A stretch of 64,000 nt of DNA from Fistulifera solaris (lineage: Eukaryota; Bacillariophyta; Bacillariophyceae; Naviculales; Stauroneidaceae), in assembly GCA_030295235.1 (NCBI GenBank), contig AP026140.1, positions 868,001-932,000 on the forward strand, read 5' to 3'. The notes below the pieces were generated by a model. It made no database searches, was not told where the DNA came from, and worked only from the letters and a program-made list of their open reading frames with translations. How positions within the stretch are numbered: the stretch's first letter is position 1; every line of letters begins with the position of its first letter. Below are positions 34,260-44,844 of this stretch, one piece after another. The position numbers and the translations under genes were made by a program.

Positions 34260-35253
34260 GGGAGTGTGACGTTTTCTCAACTATCCAATGCTGTGTCAAA
34301 AACAATAGAAAGGCTTCTTGTAAGATGTTGTTGCGGAATTCCTTCCACGAGTTCCTTGTAGGCAAGTTCAAAGCGCAAGAGATGAATGCTGGTTGTGCTT
34401 TACGAGCGTTCACAAAGAGAATCTGATAAATGTTTGATTCGGCTGACACCTTTGCTTTTGCAATCAACAGCGATGATGGCGGTGCAGTCGGACTTCCGCG
34501 TGTTGTTATGTTCGGGTCTGCGAGAGTTGAATGGATGTGGATTGCGGCCTTCAAGGCTCAAGTTTGACACCGGACACCGTTCAGTCAATGTACTCCCTAT
34601 TCTATAGTAGAAACGTTGATGGCCTTGTTCCACGACATTCCTCTAAGCGCAAAACGCTAAATGACCCCCCTTGCTGTTTCCGTAGAATGGACACTCGACT
34701 CGGAGTAGAGCGAAACGCGGCTTGCGGTCGCCACGTGTTTCGGAGTACTCTAAATCTGAGTGCGATTAAAAACGTTTTGAGTCATTACATTAAAGTGCTA
34801 CTATGATTATTTATCCGAAAACGGGTTCCTCAATCGTGTTTTGACTTACCCTACCACGTCATTGGCTTTCCGCTTTCGTTGCATCAACTGCAACTTATTG
34901 GAGATCACGGTATCCAATGTGACGTGTTCTGTGCTCTCTCCCGGAGGTATTTCCGTTCCGGAGAAACGAAGGAGAAAACCAAATGGTACCTGGTACTATA
35001 CACTATACTCACTCTCTCGCATTTCCGACGAAGTGACCAAGGCTGTAAGCTTTTAGCTCCAGTTTGAAAAACTGAAAGTTCATTCATCATTCATCATTCG
35101 CTCCTCTCTCTAAATCCATTACCAGTACTTGTAAGGCTTACTGTTTTATTAAAAGCTACTTTTCAATCAAAAACAATCCGGGATTCCGACTTTACTCCCG
35201 ATTCTCAGTTAAGGAAAGCTTACCTGGTACTTCCCATTTTACTAGTTGTTGGC
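34260..35253. other. Intergenic, about 1 kb
   Basis: Lies upstream of the kinase and downstream of the PsbP-like gene. Two copies of the 9-mer TACCTGGTA occur here (34987 and 35221). Small frames have no features. Confidence 0.5.
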
Positions 35254-36119
35254 CTAAAATACAACCGAATTCGATCTATCTTTCGCTCGGATCTTGAGCC
35301 CTGATTTAGGGGCGGGAACAGCACGAAAGGACTCGACCGTTTGCAGGACGGATGGTTCCGCCACTTTCCATCGCGACGCGGATGCGCTGCCCACCAGCAT
35401 GACGGCGTTTTCCGTTCCCGCTGGGATGGTTGCCACTAGAACCGCTCGTCGAGGTATTTCGGCATTTGTGGATTGCGACAGTGATGAGAATGTCAGTTCG
35501 ATTATCCGATAATCATCGCCTTGCATGCGACTTGATTTCACTTTAATATCGGTAGGAGGGCCATAAAAGGAGAATCGTCCTGTTGGATCAAAAAGACGTT
35601 CCAAAAAGAAGCTGCTTGGTAAGCTTTGGAGCGATTTTCCTTGTGTAGTTTGAGTCACTGCGAGGAAGGCCCCTCACCGGTCCGCCCGTCACGGCATTCC
35701 ACATCAAATACGGATCCTTTTTCCAATTTCCAAGGTGCTACAAAACTCACGAGAACAGGCTTAGGGTCTTTCTTGGTTCCGACCAAAATCTCTGCCGCGA
35801 CAGCACCATTGCGATCCTGACTCACGTCACTTCCATCCCGAAAGACGACACCCGTCTGCGGTCGACTTTTTCCGGCTTGACTGGAAACCGTCATACCGCC
35901 ACCGGTATCAATGCCCGTTCGTAGAAAAGTCTCAATGTCCAAACTCTCTTGTGCCGCCGCATTCGCACTGCTCGGAGCCATGAGAGTGGTGGCTGCGATG
36001 GTACCACACGCCGACCAAAACTCGCGTCTCGTCGGATTGTTCTCAAACGAAAATCCCCACGTTTCGCTGACCAACAAAGTCAAAAAAATCGTCGACCTGG
36101 CTGTTCTAGAAATGTGCAT
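35254..36119 (-). CDS. PsbP-like thylakoid lumen protein
   Basis: About 288 residues from the ATG at 36119. The leader is multipartite: an ER signal ending ETWGF-SF, then NPTRREFW with a twin arginine, a hydrophobic stretch and an ANAAA cleavage site, which fits Tat-type transfer into the lumen. The PsbP fold has the RFSFYGPPTDIKV region and ATIPAGTENAVMLVGSASASRWK, and ends near VLQTVESFRAVP. PsbP-like proteins assist photosystem II or NDH-type assembly. The exact class cannot be set. One base is missing in the four-C run at 35670-35673, between GRTGEG and AFLAVTQTT. It is the only thylakoid lumen protein in the window. Confidence 0.85.
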
Positions 36120-36220
36120 GGTGTCCTTTTGCGGTTGATTATCAAATGAAAGGGTACTTATGAAACATAATGCTCCTCTGTCATGTCGAAGATGCCGATC
36201 TGTCGATCCTTCTGTTTCGC

Positions 36221-36435
36221 TGACATCAAAGGCTGAGGGCCATTTCTAACCGGAAGTTTCGTATTCGTATTTTCGCATTTCGCGTTCGTATCCGGAGAAA
36301 ATGACAGACGAGAACTTTCGTATTTTCTTATTTCCCTCCCGTTTGGGCAAAATGGGAGAGTGTGCGACCGCGCGAAATACGAAATTACGAAACGCGAACA
36401 TTTCTGTTAGAAATGGCCCTCAAAAGCTGATGTCA
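36221..36435. mobile_element. MITE-like foldback element, 215 bp
   Basis: The two ends are inverted copies. TGACATCA at 36221-36228 pairs with TGATGTCA at 36428-36435. After a few unmatched bases, a perfect 17-bp arm (TGAGGGCCATTTCTAAC) at 36234-36250 pairs with 36406-36422. The interior repeats TTTCGTATT-like words on both arms, giving further partial pairing. There is no open frame for a transposase. No clear target-site duplication is seen, so the boundary is a best guess. Confidence 0.6.
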
Positions 36436-36516
36436 CTCGCTTCTCGCGTTATGTTTCTCGCCTTTCTCACATTGCACCCAACGCCTGTCCGCTTGCCCGG
36501 TTATAACGATATCGAG

Positions 36517-36546
36517 GGCAATGGCAATGGCAATGGCAATGGCAAT
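36517..36546. repeat. Hexanucleotide microsatellite (GGCAAT)5
   Basis: Five exact GGCAAT units in a row, 82 bp downstream of the foldback element and outside any supported gene. Confidence 0.9.
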
Positions 36547-36680
36547 ACCAGTAAACCTTACAGTTAATAAAGTGCCCTTAAAGAGTAAATTTTGCGATAT
36601 GGATATTACCAAGTAACAAACGAACCGAGGATGAGTTGTTCCAGTTTTTATCCTCTATAAGCGGAAAGATCTAGATTCAT

Positions 36681-36733
36681 GACTGAAATGCAGTCCCGGA
36701 AAAGGTCGTCTACACTTTGGGCTATAGTCGATA
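36681..36733 (+). repeat. Short dispersed repeat, copy 2
   Basis: Same order of blocks as 28642-28690 (GACTGAAAT, AGTCC, GGAAAA, TCTACACTTT, AGTCGATA), with GGGCTAT inserted before the last block. Confidence 0.6.
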
Positions 36734-37003
36734 GGACACGAAGAAGTTCTCAACAGGAACAGTCGAGGGATGTTTATTGCCATTGCTGCCAAAGATAGCT
36801 GCAGCATGCAATCGACAATAGAAGCATACCCAACTAATAGAACGAATTGAGGTCAGGCTGCAACTCAGCAATCCTTGAATACTATTTACTCGGGTGTAGC
36901 AATTCTCACTAAAAAAACAAACGTAAGAACTAGTATAACGTCCATTATTCGAAAGGAGTATCAAGATTAACAATCAACAGATTCATTATCGATGTATTGC
37001 AAA

Positions 37004-37954
37004 TTAAGCTTGTTGTTTCTTGGCTTCACGTTCGACTTCATCGGCCGCCAGTGCTTTCTGACTCAATTCCAAGCCCGCCACTACCACTTTCAAATCCACC
37101 TTTTTTCCTACAATGACGACCGATGCTACCGATTTCGGTTCCATCGGTGCGGCCGTTCCTTCTCCCGTCGTCCATTCCTGATCAGCGTTCGCAGCCGCCG
37201 CCGTTGAAACTTCAATTTCTTCAATCGCAAATCCGGCAAACGATTCACTCGTATCGGCTTGTTCCAACACATAGACGGTAATCGGCAAGCTCTCCGGTGG
37301 TTCTTTGCGCGGAGCCCGTTCCAAATACGCCACGAGACTCGTCGCCAAATGCCCCGCGTTGGTAATGACACGGACGCCGGTCTTGGTACCGGGAACGTGT
37401 CCTTCGGGACAATAGAGGTGGTCGGCCAAACTGAGCAAATCCCGTGTGCGTTGACTGACTTGATCAAAGGTTTCAAACGACAAGGCATCGGACCCGGCTT
37501 CGGGGATGGCGTCGGAAGCTTTGACCTGCAAATTAAAAAAAATAGGTAAGAAAATGAATCTTTCGACTCTTCACACCACAAACTACACAACACTTACACG
37601 CAAGGGACTCGTTTTGGGAACGGCTAACCCAGCTACTTTCAAATCGAGCGGCTTGGTAATCCGAAATGCCGATTTCCGCAACGGTGTGACACCGTCTCCA
37701 TTGAGACACCAATTGAAGGCATAATTTTGTCCCGGATATTCATTGGGAAAGACTTCGGTACGTCCGACGCGGGTCAGCGATTCCGGGATGGCTGAAATGA
37801 AATGAGAGAATAGAGAGAAGGTGTTATATGAGAGGACTTGTAGTAGAAAAGAAAAGCAAGGACTGATAAAAAATTCGAACGCACCACTCATCGTTCGTTT
37901 CTGGGTCAACGAAAGCGCCCATGACGAGCGAATCAGTAAATGGCGGCCGCTCAT
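37004..37954 (-). CDS. Unrecognised protein with probable mitochondrial leader
   Basis: Three exons (37885-37954, 37598-37791, 37004-37525) give 261 residues. Donors are GTGCGT and GTAAGT and both acceptors follow pyrimidine tracts. The N-terminus MSGRHLLIRSSWALSLTQKRTMS is basic and Ser-rich, like a mitochondrial presequence. The body has WCLNGDGVTPLRKSAFRI, LKVAGLAVP and a Pro/Glu-rich middle, then a Val-rich C-terminal helix with VEREAKKQQA. No catalytic motif is recognised. The perfect phase of both introns and the absence of frame breaks argue for a real gene. It could belong to a stramenopile-specific family. Confidence 0.7.
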
Positions 37955-38319
37955 TCTTTTCGATTGAATTCAAGCAATCAAAAAAAGAAGTCAAAGGTGT
38001 TTGACTTGCTTATAAATTAGTAGCTAGGAATATTCTAGGAAAGCGACTTTATGCATTCAACAACGCAAAAAAACGCACACACAGCGCAACAACACGCTAT
38101 AAAGAACTGTGAGCCTAAACTGTATAGGACAATTTGGTCTGTCCTTCTATCCGCTCGTCGGATCGCGACACCAATCAAAAATCGCCCGCGAACGACGAAG
38201 GATAACATTCATTATTTTCTTCGAGCCTTTTCATCGTCAAGTTGTGTCCTTGCAATCGCCTCAAGTATCATCAAACCCTCATTTCTCGTCAATATATAAG
38301 CCAAATATCCAGAAAGAAC
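37955..38319. other. Intergenic between divergent genes
   Basis: Upstream of the unknown protein and of the SPOUT1 gene. No feature is recognised. Confidence 0.55.
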
Positions 38320-39764
38320 ATGCCAGAAACATCCGATCCACCGTCCAGCGACCACAAACGCCGTCGCACAGAGGCCAACAACAATCACAAGAAACAGGCT
38401 GCTTCCCATCATTCCGGAAAAGAACTCCATCGCCAACATTCCAAACGCAAACTCGTCCAACAAAGCAGTCAATTTGGACGTGTCATGGAAGTTGTACCGT
38501 GTCGCAACAAACCACGACACGCGACACTGTCGTTGGCCATTCCGGGGAGTGCGTTGGCCAATTGTGTGACACCCGAACTCCAAACCTTGTGGGCTGGTCA
38601 AATTGCCCGTGCTGCGACCATTTATCATGTCGATGAAATTATCGTCTTTGATGATAAATTGACCGTAACACCGACTCCCTGGAATCGGAATCATCATCGG
38701 AACCGTTCGTCGTCCGCACCGAAAGATTACAATAAGAAGAATACCGAGAAAGAGCCCATTCACGAAGAAAATTCGAACCAAGACGACGCGACGGAACGCC
38801 ACAAACACGACACTCACCCAAAACGGACGACCGATCCGCATTTGTTCTTGGCCCGTCTGTTGCAATACTGTGAATGTCCCCAATACTTACGGAAACACTT
38901 TTTCCCCATGCATCCCGATTTGCAATTCACCGGCCTCTTGCCCCCCATGGATGCCCCGCATCATGTCCGGGCCTTGGATCGTTCCAAATACCGAGAAGGA
39001 GTTGTTTTGGAGAAAATGGGTCCGAATGGGAATTCGTTGGTGCATTGTGGGATTCCGGGCAAGTCCGTCGAGTACGTTGTTTACAACCGTAGTTGGGTGT
39101 GTGTGTGTGTGTGTCGCAAAGAATCGTTTCTCACGCCTCTTACCACAGAATCAATACACGCCTTACACCGGGCATTCGTTGTACCGTCCAGATTGATTCG
39201 TACACCACATCTCCCGTCAAAGGTACCGTCGTATCTCCATCGGCACCGCGATTGGACAATGGCACGTATTGGGGATACACGACCCGATTGGCCTCGTCGT
39301 TGATGGCCGTTTTCGAGGAAGCGCCGCACCCGTATGATTTCAAAATTGGGACCAGTGAACGGGGGACGCACAATATAGAGGCGAAATCGTATCACGTGCC
39401 TGCGTTTACCCACGCGCTGTTGGTGTTGGGAGGTGTTGCGGGATTGGAAGAATGTGTCAATGCCGATGAAAGTATTGCCTTGACGGGCAATCAATGTTCG
39501 CAATTGTTTGATCATTGGGTGAATATTTGTCCGTATCAGGGCAGTCGTACCATTCGAACGGAAGAAGCCGTATGGATTGCTTTGGCCAAGTACAGTCCGT
39601 TGTTGGCGAAAGCGAGTGAAGGGAAAGTAGTAAAGACAGCACCCGTAGTCACAACACCGGCGGAATTTTCGGACGAGCCGTCCGAAGAAAGCAGTGAAGA
39701 CGATGATGACGACGAAGGAGCGAAAGACAATAATATTGATGCTAGCGACGAATCGTCGGATTAG
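38320..39764 (+). CDS. SPOUT1: SPOUT-domain RNA methyltransferase (SPOUT1/C9orf114 family)
   Basis: Exons 38320-39071 and 39149-39764 (GTACGT donor, CACAG acceptor) encode 455 residues. The N-terminus is basic and probably nuclear. The conserved body reads ATLSLAIPGSALAN, LWAGQIARAATIYHVDEIIVFDD, then LLQYCECPQYLRKHFFP and LQFTGLLPPMDAPHH. After an OB-like insert come YWGYTTRLASSLMAVF, FKIGTSERG and CPYQGSRTIRTEEAVWIAL, the knotted SAM-binding end. The tail is acidic (EDDDDDEGAKD). Human SPOUT1 acts at centromeres and on RNA. A variable insert of about 55 residues after IVFDD is hydrophilic. The frame is clean. Confidence 0.95.
39097..39114 (+). repeat. (GT)9 microsatellite inside the SPOUT1 intron
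   Basis: Nine GT units within the 77-nt intron, just after the donor. Length variation here would change a quarter of the intron. Confidence 0.9.
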
Positions 39765-39886
39765 AAATTGGTAATAAATAAACAGGATAGACTTCAATTT
39801 TTTATCTAATCTAAAATATACTCTACTCATTCTCGACTGCTCCGAAGGACGAATATCCTATCATTTCCTATTTTATTTCGGGTCGT

Positions 39887-40524
39887 TTACTCCAAACTCC
39901 GTTCTCCATTCTCTCCTACAATAGACCCCGACGATGTATCGACATTCCACACTTGTTCCAGATCAAACACTTGTGGTGATACCCGATGTACCGATTTTCC
40001 TTGTTGTTGAAAATACGTTTCAATGTCGTTGATGGTATTGGCGTCATCGCTGTCCGTGCTCGTACCATTGTTCGCAGACCGCCGACGACTCGTAAAACCA
40101 CCCCAATGATGATCGGCAATCAAATGTTGATTTTCACAACCACGACATTGGGCAATTACAATCCCTTGTCGATAAGCCACGCGTGATACTTGATGAACAT
40201 TCCGTGTTTCACAAATCTGACACGTGTATTGCAACTGCAATTTGGTGCCGACAAATGCAGTGGTGGTTGTGGCGTTGACCGTTGACGTCGAAGAAGGAGG
40301 AGACGAGAGTGTCGCCGGCAATTGCGGAATCCCGCGGGGCAGAGTATCTTCCGCGTCGTCGTCGTCCTCGTGACTGTATAAATAAGTGGTGGTGTGCCGT
40401 CGTTGGCTCGACGACAATCGTAAGAATGCCGACAGAGGATGATGATTCAAAAGAATGAGCAGAATGAAAAGGATTTTGTCACCCCGATGAGCCGCAGCAA
40501 TAGCAATAATAAATAGTGCTTCAT
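39887..40524 (-). CDS. DNLZ: DNL-type zinc finger protein (HEP1/TIM15-like)
   Basis: About 212 residues from the ATG at 40524. The DNL finger spans residues about 100-150: YTCQICETRNVHQVSRVAYRQG, then IAQCRGCENQHLIADHHWGGF, with both CxxC pairs and the HLIADH core. Such proteins keep organellar HSP70 soluble. The leader MKHYLLLLLLRLIG is a hydrophobic signal peptide followed by a Ser-rich stretch, which fits ER-routed plastid import better than a mitochondrial presequence. A T is missing in the run complementary to 40449-40452, which separates the leader from the body. Without the repair no ATG opens the frame. An Asn/Asp-rich insert lies after the finger. Confidence 0.87.
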
Positions 40525-41140
40525 TCTTGTCGATTATGAGAAAAAAGGACGATAGCTTGATGTATTGTTGTTCGTAGCAATGCAACGAAGGATCGGAATT
40601 TTTTTAGTTTGACAGAACAACAAAACAACAACTTTTGATAAAAGAATAAGAAAATGCCTCCAACTTGAAGAATGACACTCGTATGACTGTGTGACGCATG
40701 CTTTTCAACGGAGTGTCGTACCGTGTCAAAAGAATGTGAGCATAATACCGGACGACGGACGACTGCTTGGTTTTTTTGAAAGGAGATACGGAGTACTTTT
40801 CTATCTATGACGTACGAATTCATGGTACTTCCAATGCTACATTACTTCGTTCACTAAATAAATGGAAAACGTGGCCAGTCCATACGTACCTGGTAGAGTG
40901 TTGCGCAACGTACGATCACTTTCATACAAAATGTACCAGTACGACCTCGTTTAACATTGCGAAACACGCAAACGCGACATTTTATCATCATTGGCATTTC
41001 GCAACGTGAAAAGTGAATGTATTATTTTTTGCCGAAAGCCAAAAAAATTCCAAACAGACTTTTGTTTCATTCATTCGTTGCTTCGCAGGTTGCCTATCTC
41101 TTTCCATCTATTGAGCCTTTTACAACAACAGCCTTTTAAT
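40525..41140. other. Intergenic between divergent genes
   Basis: About 600 bp with one TACCTGGTA 9-mer at 40887. No gene is seen. Frames extending the glycosyltransferase upstream of 41141 have no support. Confidence 0.5.
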
Positions 41141-42580
41141 ATGCGAAAAATACTGCAAAAGAGGCTTTCCTTGTCGTCTTCTCCGCGCAGCAACAGCGAT
41201 CCTTCGTTCGCTAAAATTTTATGGCAAGCCTTGCAAGTGCAACGGACCCAGAAAATTGCCCTCTTTGCGGGTAGTCTTTTCCTCATCGCTCATTTTCTCA
41301 TGCAACAACAATGCACATGGTGTACTTCCCAGCCACTTGTCGTACGGGAGGGTGGCCCGTATCATCCTTCGATCCCTCTTCACAATCCCCAACCCGTCTA
41401 TTTGTGGCCCTTTGATTTACAAAACAAGGCGTACAATACCGAAATTATTCAAGTGGCTTATAATGGCATTCTCGAATCACCCTCTTTGACTTTGACAGAA
41501 GATCGCAACGATGTTCACGCGGTATGGATTGGTGATACCGGACACGGCTATTGGTACGGATGGTATCCGTGGGCCCGGAATCATGTCTTGCAATTTTTGT
41601 TGCGCCTTGGTGTGCTGGGAAAACACGCCTGGGGATACGATCGAACCCCGTGGTGTGATGAATTTTTGCGGGAAATTCGATCGTCACAACGAGAACGGCA
41701 GAAATACGGATATCCACTGCAATGGCCGATCTATATTTTGGATTTGACCGATTTTTCCACCGTGTTGCGCTGCCCGGCCATTGAACAAGCCATGGGGATG
41801 GAGCGGGTCTTTTATGGGAAACGATCCATCGTCCAAGGACGAGTCTTTCATCAACAATGGACGCACTTTGGTCACAAAATTGATCTGCCGTCGTCGTATC
41901 TCCACACACCGTTAATAGTAAGAACCGATACCGTGCAATCCTTACAGGACGTTTTGTTCGACCAATACAATCAGACGTTGGCGTCACCCATTGAACAACT
42001 GCCACGCAGTATCGATGTCGCACACTTTTGGACGGCCGCACCGGTGTATACATCCTATAAAACTCTGAAACGCTCACGGTCCAATTTACGCAATCGGGTC
42101 AGTGGCATCATTACCGAATTGGGCGACGAATACCCGCACATTCAAAGCTTTGTAGGCTTTGCGGGATCGCACGGGAGTCAAGGTCGCTACGGTGTTGCGT
42201 CCGCCTACATTGAAGCCTTGTTGGATGCCAAAATCGTGGTTGTGACACAAACGGATCGTTGGGAAGATCATTATCGACTCTACGAAGCACTCGTCACGGG
42301 GAGTATGGTCATTACCGATCGCATGTTATCGTTGCCCCGGGGTCTCGTCAATGGTACCAGTGTCATTGAATGCACCAGTCGGGACGACTTGCGGTCCCAA
42401 ATTTTGTATTACTTGTCGCATCCCGAAGAACGCCTCGCCATTGCGCGGCAAGGACGATACGTGGCCATGTCACAACATCGTTCGTGGCATCGGATGGAAG
42501 AATTGATCTTTGGAGAAATTCGAACTCATTGTGCGCATGACAACAGTACGGATTGTCCGTTTGTGGTTCATGCAAGTTAA
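41141..42580 (+). CDS. Type II membrane glycosyltransferase-like protein (exostosin/GT1-like C-terminus)
   Basis: 479 residues from the ATG at 41141. A basic head is followed by one membrane span near residues 44-62 (IALFAGSLFLIAHFLM), the arrangement of Golgi glycosyltransferases. The luminal part is rich in Trp and Tyr (GHGYWYGWYPWARN). The C-terminal third has SAYIEALLDAKIVVV, YRLYEALVTGSMVITD and YYLSHPEERLAIARQGRYVA, the sugar-nucleotide-binding end of exostosin-like and GT1-type families. Three or four N-glycosylation sequons are present (NQT, NGT, NST). Donor and acceptor cannot be named. An in-frame extension to 40991 exists but begins without ATG support. Confidence 0.72.
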   Translation: MRKILQKRLSLSSSPRSNSDPSFAKILWQALQVQRTQKIALFAGSLFLIAHFLMQQQCTWCTSQPLVVREGGPYHPSIPLHNPQPVYLWPFDLQNKAYNTEIIQVAYNGILESPSLTLTEDRNDVHAVWIGDTGHGYWYGWYPWARNHVLQFLLRLGVLGKHAWGYDRTPWCDEFLREIRSSQRERQKYGYPLQWPIYILDLTDFSTVLRCPAIEQAMGMERVFYGKRSIVQGRVFHQQWTHFGHKIDLPSSYLHTPLIVRTDTVQSLQDVLFDQYNQTLASPIEQLPRSIDVAHFWTAAPVYTSYKTLKRSRSNLRNRVSGIITELGDEYPHIQSFVGFAGSHGSQGRYGVASAYIEALLDAKIVVVTQTDRWEDHYRLYEALVTGSMVITDRMLSLPRGLVNGTSVIECTSRDDLRSQILYYLSHPEERLAIARQGRYVAMSQHRSWHRMEELIFGEIRTHCAHDNSTDCPFVVHAS

Positions 42581-42679
42581 CAATTTTGTAACATAACCTG
42601 CGATTATAATATTGTCGTAAACTTATAAACTGCGACACAAATTCAATACAGTCAAGTTGCTTTTTGTCATAATTCCCTT

Positions 42680-44054
42680 TTAAAGTAAATGCCCACCAAT
42701 GGGGATCGTCGCGTCGTACAAGATTCCAGAATTGCCACAAATTTTCACCGGAGGCGGAATGATCGGTTTGCCATCGTCTTCTTGCGTGCAAGCAATGCCA
42801 TCGGCCGGAGTCGTGTCGATACCACAATCCATTTCCGGATCACTTAACGTAGACGGATCCACACGCCATAATCGTATGTAACCATCTTCACCCCACATCG
42901 GCGACCACGAATTCCGAATCAACCAATACGGCTCTCCGGTCATGGGATCTTCTCCGTATCCCTCCAGTACGACCAAGTGATCTGAGCACAATATTGTATG
43001 AGTGCATTGTAAGAATAGGCGAGACAGTGTTCACACAGAAGTAAAGTCACACCTCGTAAAAAACAGTTTCATTCCGGCCAATCAACTTCTTACCAATATC
43101 CGTCGCACGTGTATTGTTGAGCGGCGCATAAAAGACCCCTCCCTGATACAAATGCCACGGCAAACAAGCCACCGACACAGCGACGGGACCATGCTTGGCC
43201 ACGGCATTCATTAGGGCGACATAATCATTGGAAGGCAGTGTCATGTACCCTTCAATGCCAGCGACGGCACCAGTATACTGCGTCGAAGCCGCGGTATCTC
43301 CCGTACTCAAGACGCCCCCACGGAGTCCCGTGATACCCTCGGTCGTCGTTTCGGACAAGGAACAGTTGATGGCTTCTCCGTGATACGATTGATATCCAAA
43401 CTCCCATTCCTGGACCATCCCGTGTTCCGCGACATGTTGAAAGGCCAATTCCGCCGTCGCTCCCGCACAGCCACCGGTGCCACCACAATGCCGCGGATTC
43501 GGGGCACACGACACCAATTCTTGGACCGACAAAGTCATTAACTTGCCGGTGGTCAATGCAACATGACTTTCTAACACGGAAGTCGACGCAAACGCCCAAC
43601 ACGAACCACAGCGACCTTGATTTTTCACCGGAGTCGTGACACCGGCCGCCCTCCAATCGACGGCTTTGGGTAACAAGTGAACCGGTTCGACGGTAAATGG
43701 GAGATGTGCGTACAGCAACAAGTCTGGCTTCTCTTGCTGCAGCACGCTAGCAGATAATCGCAAAGTCGATTGACTCTTGTCGTAACCGCGAGGAAGTTCC
43801 TCCGCTTCGTGATCGGCCCACCAATTGACGCCAAGCGAATGACCCCTCTGCCTTTGTTGATTGTGCTCGATAATAGTTTGTCGATTTTGCTCAAAAATGG
43901 CTTGACGTCGTTGATTTTCGAATGGATCGGGATACGATTTTTGATAGTGTGTCACGAATTCTTCAAACGTCATCATGGCGTCTTGTTCGCGAGCGGCAAC
44001 TAGCAGCAGACCTGCGAGCACCCCAACGAGCGAATGACTCAAACAGATCCTCAT
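42680..44054 (-). CDS. Papain-family (C1A) cysteine protease, cathepsin-like
   Basis: Exons 43094-44054 and 42680-42981 (GTAAGA donor, CTCAG acceptor) give 420 residues. [21 protein letters not shown] is a signal peptide. The I29-like propeptide (residues 29-95) has [14 protein letters not shown] and [10 protein letters not shown]. The mature enzyme begins near [12 protein letters not shown]. The active-site Cys lies in [13 protein letters not shown]. The catalytic His is in [12 protein letters not shown] just after the intron, and the Asn is in [16 protein letters not shown]. It should act in lysosomes, vacuoles or outside the cell. An alternative donor further downstream would put the His out of frame, which decided the splice choice. 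The tail after the Asn is longer than usual. Confidence 0.94.
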
Positions 44055-44844
44055 TGTTGAAGAACAGAACGACTGAATTGAAAAACAAAGTAGGAAAGAT
44101 GGAAGGAGACGACGAGGAAATGCGGTCATCGCATCGCAGATCATCGCAGCGTCGCAGAAAACGGAAAATAAATGCGCAGCAAAGAACCTTTCAAAACGTC
44201 CTACAGTACCATTCCGACGATCCACAGAACGAAAATGATGCAGTCGTGATTTTCGTAAACCAACACTAAACGCTATAGTAACGTCCAATTGTACCACTCC
44301 GACTAATTACAATATGAAACAAAGTAGCCATGGTTTCCGTAAACTAATACGAAGCGCTATAATAAATTCCTCAGATCACGTTTCGCCGTGCGGTACATAC
44401 TGGCGATGCCATTGCTGATTCAGCTATTCACCATCTTTGTAGATATGAATTTACAAGTGATTGAATGAGTAGAATGGTTGAAGGATTGTGATGTCTGGAC
44501 TTTATTTCAAAAAGTGAAAAAGGATCAGATTTACTATGCTGACGTCCTATCGTCGAACAAATAAAAGCGTTTTGAGTTTCTCAACCAGTTCCATAGAGGT
44601 AGCTGGATTTCCTTTGTCCTTTACCTATCATTCTATCACTGTGATGCTTGTCAAATTACCACCTCGTTCAAAGCTTTTTACGGATCTCCAAAGACTTCAC
44701 AAAAAGTACGTGACTCGAATGCAGTCACGAGACTACCATTTTCGCGGCGCATTCGTCTTCATCGCGCGCAGCACTCTACAATACATTTCAGGTCCTCGTT
44801 CAAAGCATTTATTTCCTTCTTCTACTCCATTTACGTTTCTTAGT
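44055..44844. other. Intergenic between divergent protease and SirB genes
   Basis: About 790 bp. An open frame runs from 44536 into SirB, but its upstream part lacks protein-like features, while the ATG at 44845 gives a complete signal peptide. No other gene is seen. Confidence 0.55.

Larger units (their letters stand above)
36120..37003. other. Intergenic with MITE-like foldback, microsatellite and dispersed repeat
   Basis: Nearly 900 bp without a gene. It holds the inverted-repeat element at 36221-36435, five GGCAAT units at 36517-36546 and copy 2 of the short dispersed repeat at 36681-36733. It is the richest repeat spot in the window. Confidence 0.65.

Noticed and set aside
36301-36567. 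An 88-codon plus-strand frame
   Set aside because: It crosses the foldback element and the GGCAAT microsatellite, so it has no coding meaning.
38212-38883. A 223-codon minus-strand frame opposite SPOUT1
   Set aside because: The plus strand encodes the conserved SPOUT1 domain in exon 1, so this is a shadow.
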